DNA of 64,000 nucleotides, from the NCBI GenBank assembly GCA_011033025.1, contig WFMF01000076.1:408770-472769 (forward strand), given 5' to 3'. A program made the translations under genes and the position numbers. Origin of the DNA: Beroe forskalii (lineage: Eukaryota; Ctenophora; Nuda; Beroida; Beroidae). A model generated the notes under the pieces. It ran no database searches. It was not told where the DNA came from and worked only from the letters and a program-made list of their open reading frames with translations. Of this stretch, positions 49,545 to 58,804 are shown in pieces. Position 1 is the first letter of the stretch, and the number at the start of each line of letters is the position of its first letter.

Positions 49545-50205
49545 AATTCCATCAATTTAAGAGATATGAGAGCATTTTCCTATCAATTTCGATGAAGCGA
49601 GAGTGTTGTCTCACTTTGGCCCTCACTTTATCATTTGAATGAGGGCCTTTTCCTATCAACTTGTAACAAGTAAGTGTTTTCTCACGTGGGCCCTCACTTT
49701 TATGATTTGAATGAGAGCCATTTAGTATCAACTTGTAAAGAGTGAGTGTTTTTTCACTTGAGCCCTCACTTTTATCATTTGCACGAGGGCCTTTCAGTAT
49801 CAACTTGTAAAGAGGGAGTGTTTACTGTTTCTTCACTTGAGCCTTTTAGTATCAACTTGTAAAGAGGGAGTGTTTACTGTTTCCTCACTTGAGCCCTCAC
49901 TTTTATCATTTGAATGAGAGCCTTTCAGTATCAACTTGTAAAGAGGGAGTGTTTACTGTTTCCTCACTTGAGCCCTCACTTTTTTTTATCATTTGAATGA
50001 GAGCCATTTAGTATCAACTTGTAAAGAGTGAGTGTTTTTCACTTGAGCCCTCACTTTTATCATTTGCACGAGGGCCTTTTCCAATCAATTTGGAAGAAGT
50101 GAGGGTGTTCTGAGTTCTCTCACCCTGCAATCTTTTGAATAAGAGCCTTTTCCCATCGAATTGGAAGAAGTGAGAGTGTTCTGTCACTTTCACCATTCAA
50201 AATTC
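49545..50205 (+). repeat. About 72-bp tandem repeat inside the 1.7-kb element
   Basis: Eight to nine units containing CCCTCACTTTTATCATTTGA, ATGAGAGCCTTT, AGTATCAACTTGTAAAGAG and GAGTGTTT, spaced about 72 bp with some longer units carrying ACTGTTTCC. Open frames on the minus strand are repeat translations. Confidence 0.93.
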
Positions 50206-50214
50206 AGCTTCGGA

Positions 50215-50895
50215 TGTGAAACCGTGTAAATTTTCACCTGCAGACACACCCAGAAATGTGAAACTTTAGAAAAATTCGCCAGCAGTGGGCTGTTGTAAAC
50301 AAATTATTCATTACCAAATTGATGTTAGACGCAGATTCATGTGCAAAAAACCTTGAAAATTTTCGCCTGCGGCGGGCTGTTGTGATCAAATCATTTTACT
50401 GTATTGATCCCATACGAAGTCTCAGAGGTAAAACCTTGAAAATTTTGACCTTCAGTCTTAGACACACCCAGAAATGTAAAACTTTTAAAAAATTCGCCCG
50501 CAGCGGGCTGTTGTAATCAAATTATTCATTACCAAATTGATCTTAGAGGCAGATTCATGTGCAAAAAACCTTGAAAATTTTCGCCTGCGGCGGGCTGTTG
50601 TTATCAAATCATTTTACTGAATTGATTTCATACGAAGTCTCAGAGGTAAAACCTTGAAAATTTTCACCTTCAGCCTTAGACACACCCAGAAATGTGAAAC
50701 TTTAGAAAAATTCGCCTGCAGCGGGCTGTTGTAATCAAATTATTCATTACCAAATTGATCTTAGAGGCAGATTCATGTGCAATAAAACCTTGAAAATTTT
50801 CGCCTGCGGCGGGCTGTTGTGATCAAATAATTTTACTGAATTGATCCCATACGAAGTCTCAGAGGTAAAACCTTGAAAATTTTTGCCTGCGGCGC
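50215..50895 (+). repeat. About 218-bp higher-order tandem repeat inside the 1.7-kb element
   Basis: GCCTGCGGCGGGCTGTTGT recurs at about 50,368, 50,584 and 50,804 (period about 216-220). Within each unit two related half-units alternate: one with GAAGTCTCAGAGGTAAAACC, the other with TTAGAGGCAGATTCATGTGC. Confidence 0.93.
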
Positions 50896-51362
50896 CTAGA
50901 AAGGGACAGTAGGGATTCTGAATCAAAAATTGCCTTGCATTTGTTAATTGTTAGTGCTTTTTTAAGAAAAGCAAGCGGGCCCTATTATCTTTGAAACTTA
51001 AGGGAGCCTTAGAAAACATGAAAAATTTTGATTGAAAGTGAGGGGATTTGGAATGGTGTAACCGAGGGGATTTTTTCTTTTGGAAGGTAAGCTGATAAGA
51101 ACTATAGCACTACATTGTGCTGTACGAATTACTGAATCAAAAAATGGTGAACGATGGCCGGAGGCCACGGGTTTGCTAATTAAGGATAAAGGTCTTACAT
51201 CGAGAAGGTTTGGTCTGGCGTACTGCTGTACTCTTGTACTGGTGTCAAGAAGCCTCGCCAAGAATACCTGGTCTGGTTTACTGGTCACTTGGATGAAGAA
51301 TACTAATTAGTCTGAAGAACTGGTATCAGGGATATCTATTAGTGTAGTAATATGGTGCAGTA

Positions 51363-52035
51363 ATAATGGCTCGCCCCGAAGGGGCGAGCCATTATTATGC
51401 AGAAATGAGGGATCCCCTAAAATTGGGAAATGACGTACTAATAAACGGTTAAAATAAGGGAAATGGTGACCGTATACCGGTCGCTTGAGGAGCATAGGTC
51501 GAGGCGGAAAGGGGTGGGACTGGACAGGGGTGGGTTATGAGTGGAAAGGGGTGGGTTATGAGGGAAAGGGGTGGTTTATGAGTGGATATACGGTCACAGC
51601 TGAGATCATGGAAAGGGCGGGTTATGAGTGGACCGGGGTGGGTTAAACAGCTGGGACCTACTATTTTCTGACCAAAAAACAGTGGGTTATTCCCTGGTGG
51701 GTTATGGGAAATGGGTCGGTTATGAGTGGATACGGGTGGGTTATAAGTGAATAGGGCTTTGAGTGGAAGGGCTCCTTTATAAAATCAAATTTCATTTGAA
51801 AGGGGTTTTTGAGACTGGGTTATTCAAAGTGGGTTAAGGGAAATGGGTGGGTTATAACCAAACTTACACGGTCGGGGTGGGTAAAACAAAGGGCTGGGAG
51901 GGTATAATGTCTAATACACTGCAACCACTATAGTGTCGAATATATTTCAATAAGATTTGTTTCGAAATCCATTCGTTTTAGCAATTTCGCAACAAAACTT
52001 ATCCAAAATCCAAATATCAAGCATTAGCAGTATTA
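51363..52035 (-). mobile_element. Dispersed hairpin-bearing repeat copy B, with internal G-rich array
   Basis: The left part holds a perfect 16-bp stem with a 3-nt loop: AATAATGGCTCGCCCC, GAA, then its exact complement (51,363-51,397). The right part (51.92-52.03 kb) is the inverted counterpart of copy A at 31.63-31.77 kb. The segments between include the GGGTGGGTTATGAGTGG array. Outer boundaries and target duplication are not resolved. Confidence 0.65.
51505..51885 (+). repeat. GGGTGGGTTATGAGTGGAAAGG array, second locus
   Basis: About a dozen diverged units of the same G-rich 21-bp repeat found at 35.5-36.0 kb, here lying between two parts of dispersed repeat copy B. Confidence 0.9.
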
Positions 52036-52082
52036 CCTGGTTTAACGAGCTAGTGTCAGGGAAACCTGGTGTCTACTACTAC

Positions 52083-52290
52083 ATGGGGGATGGGCCACCG
52101 AGGTCCCAGGAGAGGGAGCTTCAGGCCGATGCTTTTGGGCCCCCGGATGGCCCCCGGATGGCCCCCGGATGGCCCCCGTATGGGATGAGAGTCCCGTTCC
52201 TCCGGGGCAGGATGGCTTTGCTAGCCCAGCGGCGGGGTCAGGCCCCTCCTTCTGTGACCAGAGTGAGGGCTACCTCCGCGACATCCTTCA
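52083..52290 (+). other. GC-rich island, candidate exon with three GGATGGCCCCC repeats
   Basis: An abrupt GC-rich patch in AT-rich DNA. It contains a (GGATGGCCCCC)3 run and two overlapping open plus-strand frames. One reads ...WDESPVPPGQDGFASPAAG then SGPSFCDQSEGYLRDILQG, which looks protein-like. An acceptor-like GGTCCCAG ends at 52,109 and a donor-like AGAGTGAGG is near 52,260. The frame and strand are uncertain, and no family is recognised. Confidence 0.3.
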
Positions 52291-53750
52291 GGGACGATTA
52301 AAGATTATAGTCCTGTTACTAAAGACTCTTGTCCTCATGCCGGTGTCACTATATCAAAGGTGGCACAGTAGTAACCGAGGAGAATATACTGATACGTGGG
52401 TTTGACGCTCTGGATGAGTCTGAGCAAATATTATGTTCTTTCTTCGATTATTCGCTGCTATGCTATTTGAGGATTCAAAGGTTTTCTCAAATTGTTTTTC
52501 TTTTTTCATTGTTCATTGATTGAACTGGGGAAGAATTTAGAACACTTATTCGTGGCAAATGAATTCATTTTACTATTTTAAATCTAGAATTTAAAGTTTT
52601 TACCGACGCTATTTTTGAACTTTGATTTTATGATATTATAATTTTTACATTTCGGCACATTGCCAGCCCCACCGTGGGTTTCACACCGATACCTGAACCA
52701 CGAGTTGATTGACACAGGTTCTGCAGAGAGTATAACACCGGTAGCTAAAATAATGACGTTAATATTACAGGATTCAAAGCCTATATTGACCCTTGCAGCA
52801 TACACAGGATTCCCAAAGTAATGAAGGTCATCCTGACACGAGCATTAGCTATTTAAATTCCACAAAACGACTAAAAAGTAAAAAGAAGCTTAGAAAACTA
52901 TTTTCCGTGGTAGGTAATCAAATACTGACATTTAATGACATGTATTATTTTACTTTGAGAACAAAGCATCAAAAGACAGCATGGCGTTTGTAATGAAAGA
53001 GAATTAGAAGACGTTTTCCATCCCTTTCCTTAAAGTTGAAAATACTCTGATGATGGAAAGATAAAGGAATAAAGCCTGGATTTGAGAGGCGGGGCCGCGA
53101 CTTAGATTGTTGCTGGGCGCACAGCTCATTAGAAAGAGACGGGCAAAGATTCGTGTACGGTGACTGATCACTCAATATAGCAATATGATAATGTCGTCTT
53201 GATTGCTTGTCATACATTACATCACTATTATTATTATTATTATTACAAAATACATCCCACACTGTCAGTGGCAGTATTAAACTATTAATAAAGTATTAAT
53301 ATTAGATCTAGTAGCTAGTGTCGTGCAATGTGTAAACCTCTTACTTCAGTTTATGGATTTAATGCTGTAATAAGGGCATCTTATACATTACTAACGCTTT
53401 TGCTAGTTACACTTACCTATATTATTAATTAATAAAGCAACGATAAACTGATAAAGCAACAATATATAGATGATCTGGTAAATTTAAATGAGACTCATCC
53501 TTTCAATTAAGGAATTAATATGAAATGTTTTTAGTAAAAATTGATATCATTTTTAGCCTCGCCTGACATTTGCAATTAAATTGATAAAAAATCTATTGAA
53601 GGACAATGAAAAAGTACTTGAATAGTATTTCAATTTGGGGATTCATGTCTCTTACTCTACTCCGCCCCCCCTCAAAATATCGACACCAAAATCGATCAAA
53701 AAATGATCCATGTAAGATTAAGGTGTAAAAACAGGATAATATGGTACTAC
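52291..53750. other. AT-rich non-coding stretch
   Basis: No gene recognised. A (TAT)n run lies at about 53,223. Confidence 0.45.
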
Positions 53751-53756
53751 CTATTT

Positions 53757-54406
53757 GAGGAGTGTCACTGTCCCAATTGTCCCTGTCCCAATTTTCCCTG
53801 TCCCAATTTACCTTTTTCAGTTTGAGACATTTGGGACAAACAAAAAGTTGAAACAAATCAGTCATTTATCATTTTTCACATTGATCCAAGTTTTTCTATC
53901 ATTGAAATGAATTATGGAAGTTTAAATATTCATACTACCTACTAAGTACTATCCCAAGTACATATTATTTTCAAGGTTGTGTTTGTTTGCAGTGGTTAAG
54001 TGTTCCCACTTTCCTATCTCAAAACCTATCATAGGAAAAAGATATCGGCAGTTGCAATGCAGCAAGTGACACTATACCACTATGTAACAGGCTGAGACAA
54101 AAACACTAAAATGTTGCTCAAAATACACAATCATTTGAGCAACTATTGTCTCTATCACTTATGTCCCAATTGTCCCATTTGTCCCTGTCCCAATTCATTT
54201 ATAGAGTCCCATTTTTCTCTGTCTCATTTGTACCATTTGTCCCAATTGTCCCATTTGTCCCAATTTTCCCAATCCACATTCACTTTTTTGAGTCCCATTT
54301 GTTCCATTTGCTCCAATTGTCTCATTTGCCCCAAATATCCCCTTTGTCTCTGTCCCGATCCACTTTTTCTTGAGTTTGGGACAATTGGGACAGTGACACA
54401 CCCCCC
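53757..54406. repeat. GTCCCAATT-rich array with inverted ends
   Basis: The left end GTGTCACTGTCCCAATTGTC and the right end (reverse complement) share the same start, GTGTCACTGTCCCAATTGTC. In between are many TGTCCCAATTGTCCCATTTG-like units, densest at 54,163-54,350. A further fragment with CCCAATTGTCCCAAC and TCCCAAACTCAAAAAAG lies at about 61,196-61,260. Possibly a foldback element, but target duplication is not seen. Confidence 0.65.
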
Positions 54407-55340
54407 ATATATTTTGCAGATCTTAGGAATGATAATGGAAATGTAAATTGGAACATTTTAACCCATGAAATGTAATTTGAAATTTTTGTTTCACTCTTGG
54501 TAAAATGGTACCATATTTATTTTTCCCTCCCCATTGGCCTTTTTGTGTATACAAAAAGGCAAATGAGAGGGTTAGCAGAGATCGTGGTTTTGGAAAGGTG
54601 AGAAATAGGATATGTGCATAGCAGGTCCAGATTTGCAATACAACTACTGTAATTTCTGGAAAGTGCCCGGAAATTCTGAGGGATATATGTCCACAAATTT
54701 TGAGGGAGATGTCCACAAATTTGAGGGAGATGTCCTCTTTGCGCGCTTTTCACTCTGCAAGATCAAGATGGATGATCATATCAAGCAGTTTTGTGCCCGG
54801 CACTGTGGCTCAAAATCATGCATGGCACACTCAAGTTAAGCTTTAGTTAGCCAATCAAATTTTTAGCAAAAATTCAAGCACCAAGTCAACACTTTACCAA
54901 TGTTTGAAAATCGAGCAATTTTGAACAATTTATGGTGGAAAACAAATTACTGTGTCAATATCATGAAATTGCGTATCATGAAATTGAATCATCAATGCTA
55001 AAAAAAGTTGCTTCAAGTTCAACCGTGAAAACCATGGCAAACTACAGAGTTTATGAGATAAAAAACTTCGTGAAGTAATTCAATTGCATTGTTTAAAAGC
55101 TCATCAATGTGGATCGAAGCTGCCCACGTCCCACATGCATATAGAATTGCGTGTTTCTATTTATATCTTCTTCAAGCTCGGTGGAGGGAAATTAAGTGCC
55201 TGCAAATGGGTAACGGGCGCAATTCTTGTTCCTTATTGGGTGGCCCAGGGTGGCCTTGTTATTAACACTTTAAGTTTAACAGTCTTTATGATTGGCTTAG
55301 TGAAGTCCCTCAGCACAACCAAGATACTTCTTAGCATAGG
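54407..55340. other. Non-coding stretch
   Basis: No gene recognised. A short GGGAGATGTCC duplication (AAATTTGAGGGAGATGTCC twice) is at about 54,696-54,732. Confidence 0.4.
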
Positions 55341-55344
55341 TTAT

Positions 55345-55400
55345 AAAAATATATACAATAATTGTGCTGTAAAATTATATTCAATTCAATTCAATTCAAA
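55345..55400 (+). repeat. LINE-3'-end-like fragment (CTGTAAAATTATATTCAATT)
   Basis: AATTGTGCTGTAAAATTATA followed by TTCAATTCAATTCAA resembles the simple-repeat 3' tails of some LINEs. Related text occurs at about 36,833 and 39,735 (GTAAAATGATATTCAAATTC), at 62,472 (TGTGCTGTAAAAAATATAAT) and, inverted, at about 62,548. Confidence 0.4.
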
Positions 55401-56399
55401 AATGGTACCATTAAGAAATACAAAAAATAGAAGCAAAAATGGATAGTTGGATAGGTACTATTTTATAAAAATAATCCCTTTTTTCAACAAGAAAGGCATT
55501 CTGATACCTGAAATTTAGCCCCTAAAATTCCCTCAATTAAACCATCCTCCCCCATTAAACCCCCAATAGGCAATTGCTTTGAATACCTATTATATCCACA
55601 AAAATTGGAGGATAACCCCCAATTTACTAACTTATTTACTTAGGTACCAGTTAAGTGCCTTGTAAGCAGACTGTTTTTCTGAGACTGTGAAGACGACTGG
55701 AACAAGTCTTCTGTGCCACGGTCATCTGAAAAATTGAATTGTCACTATGTGTAAATTTTAAAATATGAATTCTTTGAAAGCTTGCAAAAAGATCATTTAC
55801 CCCATCATATGACTATTATATGAGAATTTAGAACAAAGGATATTCAAGGATTTTTGGCATTTTCTGATAAGAAATAGAATGATTAATGATATCATGAAGC
55901 TTATACATAGAAATATCTTATATCATGATAGTATTTATACACCATTCTAATGGCAGATAGTAGTACTGTTGCAATAATTGCACAAGGTGAAGCCAAGTGT
56001 CAATTACAGAATTACTGTACTAACCACTCAAGGTGAAGATGAGTGTTGATTAGTGCACTAATTAGCATTTGGTGTTATTTGGTGCAACTGTATCGCTTTT
56101 GAAGCATTAGCATATAGTACTAAGAGCATTTAAATACTCTTCAAACAATTGTACAGCAATATTAGGTGATTTGAAGTAATTGCATGGGAGTGGAAGCATA
56201 TACTTATATAATCATTACCATGTCTTTGCATTGTGGACAACTCCTCTGAACAGTCTTCATGATCTATTAATTATTCATTAACCATGTATTTGCCTTCAAA
56301 AGCCTAAACAATTAGGATGGGTATATTTTACATTTTTTCAATTATCAAACATCTAGTATTAGCCAATTTTGAGGGTACTTGTAGGTGTGCATTAATTTT
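55401..56399. other. Non-coding stretch with a degenerate hairpin MITE
   Basis: 55,965-56,100 resembles a decayed copy of the 56.4-56.66 kb hairpin family (TGTTGCAATAATTGCACAAG, AAGGTGAAGCCAAGTG, TGAGTGTTGATTAGTGCACT). No gene seen. Confidence 0.5.
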
Positions 56400-56660
56400 T
56401 ATAATACCACTCCAGTGCAGATAACCATAGTGCAATATAAGGGCATATTGCACTGGTCGTGGTATTATACACTAATCTAACTCCCCAGAAGTGATATTGT
56501 TGCATTAATATGCACTCGGCTAAGGCCTCGTGCACATAAGTGTACTAATCAACACTCGGCTTTGCCTCGTGTGATTAGTACACTTATTGGCACTCGGCTT
56601 CACCTCGTGCAATAAGTGCAACAATACCACTATGCGTCGTTAGATTAGCGTATAATATTG
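56400..56660. mobile_element. Nested hairpin MITE (CACTCGGC/GCCTCGTG motifs)
   Basis: Two adjoining dyads. 56,400-56,469 pairs ATAATACCACTCCAGTGCA with TGCACTGGTCGTGGTATTAT. 56,461-56,659 pairs GGTATTATACACTAATCTAA with the reverse complement of TTAGATTAGCGTATAATATT and continues inward through AAGTGATATTGTTGCA. The centre carries three small hairpins of the form CACTCGGCTT-loop-CCTCGTG. No coding capacity and no clear target duplication. Confidence 0.8.
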
Positions 56661-56837
56661 CACTCCTCGCATTGGCTAATACACATACAATTATCACACT
56701 TGGTTTTCTCCTCGTGCAATAATTTGGTATTGTCGCACTTGGCCTGCTCCTCATGCGACAATACAAATTATTGCACTCAGCTACTCCTCCTGCAATAATT
56801 TCTATTAGCACATTCCCAGCCAGCATGGCTGACCATG
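56660..56837. repeat. Tail of CACTYGG...CTCCTCRTGC hairpin units
   Basis: Further diverged stem-loop units (TTGCACTCAGCTACTCCTCC TGCAATAA and CGCACTTGGCCTGCTCCTCATGCG) continue the hairpin family of the adjacent MITE. Confidence 0.6.
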
Positions 56838-56995
56838 TCTCTGAGACATCTCGGAGACTTCTCTGAGACGTCTCTGAGACTTCTCTGAGACTTCTCCGAG
56901 ACTCTCCAGATACTTCTCGGAGACTCTTTAGATACTTCTGCGAGACTTTTCTGAGACTCTCCGAGACTCCTCCAAGAATTTTCCAAGACTCTCTG
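56838..56995 (+). repeat. CTCTGAGACTTCTC short minisatellite
   Basis: About a dozen 11-13 bp units of the form CTGAGACTTCTC / CCGAGACTCT. The Ser/Glu/Val-rich minus frames across it are repeat translations. Confidence 0.88.
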
Positions 56996-57322
56996 ATATT
57001 CATATTTAATAAAACTGCTGTCTTTCATTGAAAGTAACAATAATGATTCAAGCCAAATAACTACTCCACAATATCAACTGACAGTTTCGATTCATAACTT
57101 TAAGATTGACTTTATGAAAAGCTACGAATCATCTTCAGGATCTCCGAGGAGCAGCCTCAACACATCCTCAAATTTGATTGTATAAAGTAGTGTTGTAAAG
57201 TTTAAAACTGAGACTCATTAGGCTAATCAGATCTGATAAAATTCCATGATTGCTTGTTAGGTGCCATAGTCATGATGGTATATAAACCTAGCCAAGCACG
57301 ACATCACTATCGCAATTCAATC

Positions 57323-58264
57323 ATGGCTGCTACAGCTCCTCTCCATCAGCAGATTCATGCTATCACTGACACAGAGGAACACACCAGGGACTTCCTCTTT
57401 TAGCGTGGCATCCTCAGACCAGCTCTGACCTGCAGCAACTGCAATGGTGTCATGGACATGGTCCCCTGCTCCTCCTCCAAGTCTGCAGATCACCTCATTT
57501 GGCGGTGCTGCCCCTGCAAGAAGTACAGGAACATCCTGACTGACAGTATCCAAGATCCTTGCTGGGCAGAAACTCTCCTTCATCGAGTTTGAGCATCAAG
57601 GAGATTGTTATATCATATTGATATTTATTATTTATTAATCTCTTCAATAGATTAACCAATGCCCCTTAGCTTTTATATGACATCTATGACCTATGGATTC
57701 ATTATACTTGTGTGTTATTCTACGTCTGCTTATTCAACAGTTGAATCACCTCTATCATAAGTAAGCAACAAAATATAAAAGAGATTAAGAACGTTGTCGT
57801 CAGCCAGATGACAGGCATTTCAGAGAACACCATCAGTGACTGGAAGAATCTCCTACACACACGGGTGGCGGACTGGCTGATCCAGAATCCTTATGCTCTT
57901 GGCAGTCCTGAAGTAATTGTTGAGGTGGATGAAGCGAAGTTTGGCAAAATGAAGTACAACAAAGGAGCCCACAGAGAAGGACATTGGGTGCTTGGTGGCA
58001 GGTGGGGTGGATCGGGACACAGGTGATTGCTTCCTCATTCCTTGTCCCAATAGTGCAAGAGATGGCGCCACCCTACTCCCTATCCTCAGGCGGTGGATCC
58101 TTCCAGGGAGCATTGTTTACATGGAGGAGTGGGCAGGGTACAATCAACTGACGGCGAATGGATTTTCCCACGACAGTGTGAACCACAGCATCCAGATTGT
58201 GAATCCCAACACAGACATCCACACCAACACTCAGGAGAGTGTTGGTGTGGACGGAAGAAGATGA
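57323..58264 (+). pseudogene. Merlin / IS1595-like (ISXO2-type) DDE transposase pseudogene
   Basis: Pieces in three plus-strand frames. First, 57323-57592: an N-terminal zinc ribbon (CSNCNGVMDM...WRCCPCKK), with an in-frame TAG at 57401. A frameshifted link (SSLSIKEIV) follows. Second, 57,808-58,026: TGISENTISDWKNLL helix-turn-helix region, then VIVEVDEAKFGKMKYNKGA with the first catalytic Asp and WVLGG. Third, after a small duplication and frameshift at about 57,990: DRDTGDCFLIPCP, ILRRWILPGSIV, then YMEEWAGYN, VNHSIQIVNP and HTNTQES. In the family the position in YMEEW is normally Asp (S-D-x-W), so the second catalytic residue appears changed to Glu. About 200 bp at 57,600-57,800 is non-coding, either an insertion or an old intron. 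The copy is dead. It is eukaryotic Merlin rather than a bacterial insertion sequence, given its context. Confidence 0.85.
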
Positions 58265-58587
58265 AAGTGTGGGATGAGATTCATCAGAAGTATCATCTGA
58301 TCATGCAGAAGGTCAACAGTGGGGACTTCATCTTGAATGCTGTGAAAGCAGTGGGACTCTCCAAACCCAACTTCTACAAATGGAAGATTGTGGATGAGGA
58401 GCACTTCAAGGTGATTGAAGAAACTCATGGGGACGACGTGCTGAAGCTTCAGAATGCCTGCAAGGAGACACTCAAGGAGGCTATGTACTGTGAAGCCCTG
58501 AAGGAAATGAAGAAGGATGGATTTATACTTTTATTAATCAGTCAATTGTATTTCAGTATCATGTATTGCTTGAAGCTTGATAATTAG
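58261..58587 (+). CDS. Unrecognised 108-codon ORF joined to the Merlin remnant
   Basis: Begins MKVWDEIHQKYHLIMQKVN and continues SGDFILNAVKAVGLSKPNFYKW, which has the spacing of a helix-turn-helix (NAVKAVGLSKPNFYKWK). A Lys/Glu-rich helical region (LKLQNACKETLKEAM) and a hydrophobic tail follow. It overlaps the end of the transposase frame in a different frame and shares its GC-richer coding-like composition up to about 58,520, after which the sequence turns AT-rich. The last 20 or so residues are therefore probably not original. It may be part of a second transposon gene or a captured host fragment. No family is recognised. Confidence 0.35.
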   Translation: MKVWDEIHQKYHLIMQKVNSGDFILNAVKAVGLSKPNFYKWKIVDEEHFKVIEETHGDDVLKLQNACKETLKEAMYCEALKEMKKDGFILLLISQLYFSIMYCLKLDN

Positions 58588-58804
58588 ATAATATGATGCA
58601 AAAGGCTTTTCTATTGGGGCATTTTTGGCCCTTTTAGAACACCTGAGCTGCAATATGCACTGTTCCAAAAGAGCCGAATGAAGAAATAAGTATCGAATAG
58701 GTATCCAATAGTCAAATATACCAAATGACTATTTAGATTTTCAATTTGGCCCTGGCCATTCTAGATTCTAGAACACCGTAAATCAACGGCTCTACGAAAC
58801 TTGG

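Larger units (their letters stand above)
49369..51091. mobile_element. 1.7-kb TIR element with internal tandem arrays (exact 8-bp TSD)
   Basis: Starts CTTACCTTCCAAA and ends TTTGGAAGGTAAG, a perfect 13-bp terminal inverted repeat. The direct repeat CTGATAAG lies immediately outside both ends (49361-49368 and 51092-51099). Subterminal sequences GTAACCGAGGGGATTTTT and AGTGAGGGGATTT occur near both ends in direct orientation. Between them are two unrelated tandem arrays (49.55-50.20 and 50.22-50.90 kb). It has no transposase frame. The 8-bp duplication fits hAT or related cut-and-paste families, but the terminal bases do not match the CAGGGG family seen elsewhere in this window. Confidence 0.93.

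Noticed and set aside
51363..51397. Perfect GC stem-loop resembling a bacterial terminator
   Set aside because: No prokaryotic gene is nearby, and a decayed version occurs in dispersed repeat copy A, so it belongs to a transposable element.
57323..58264. Bacterial IS1595 contamination
   Set aside because: Merlin elements are the eukaryotic branch of this family; the surrounding DNA has the same AT-rich, repeat-laden character as the rest of the window and the copy is decayed.
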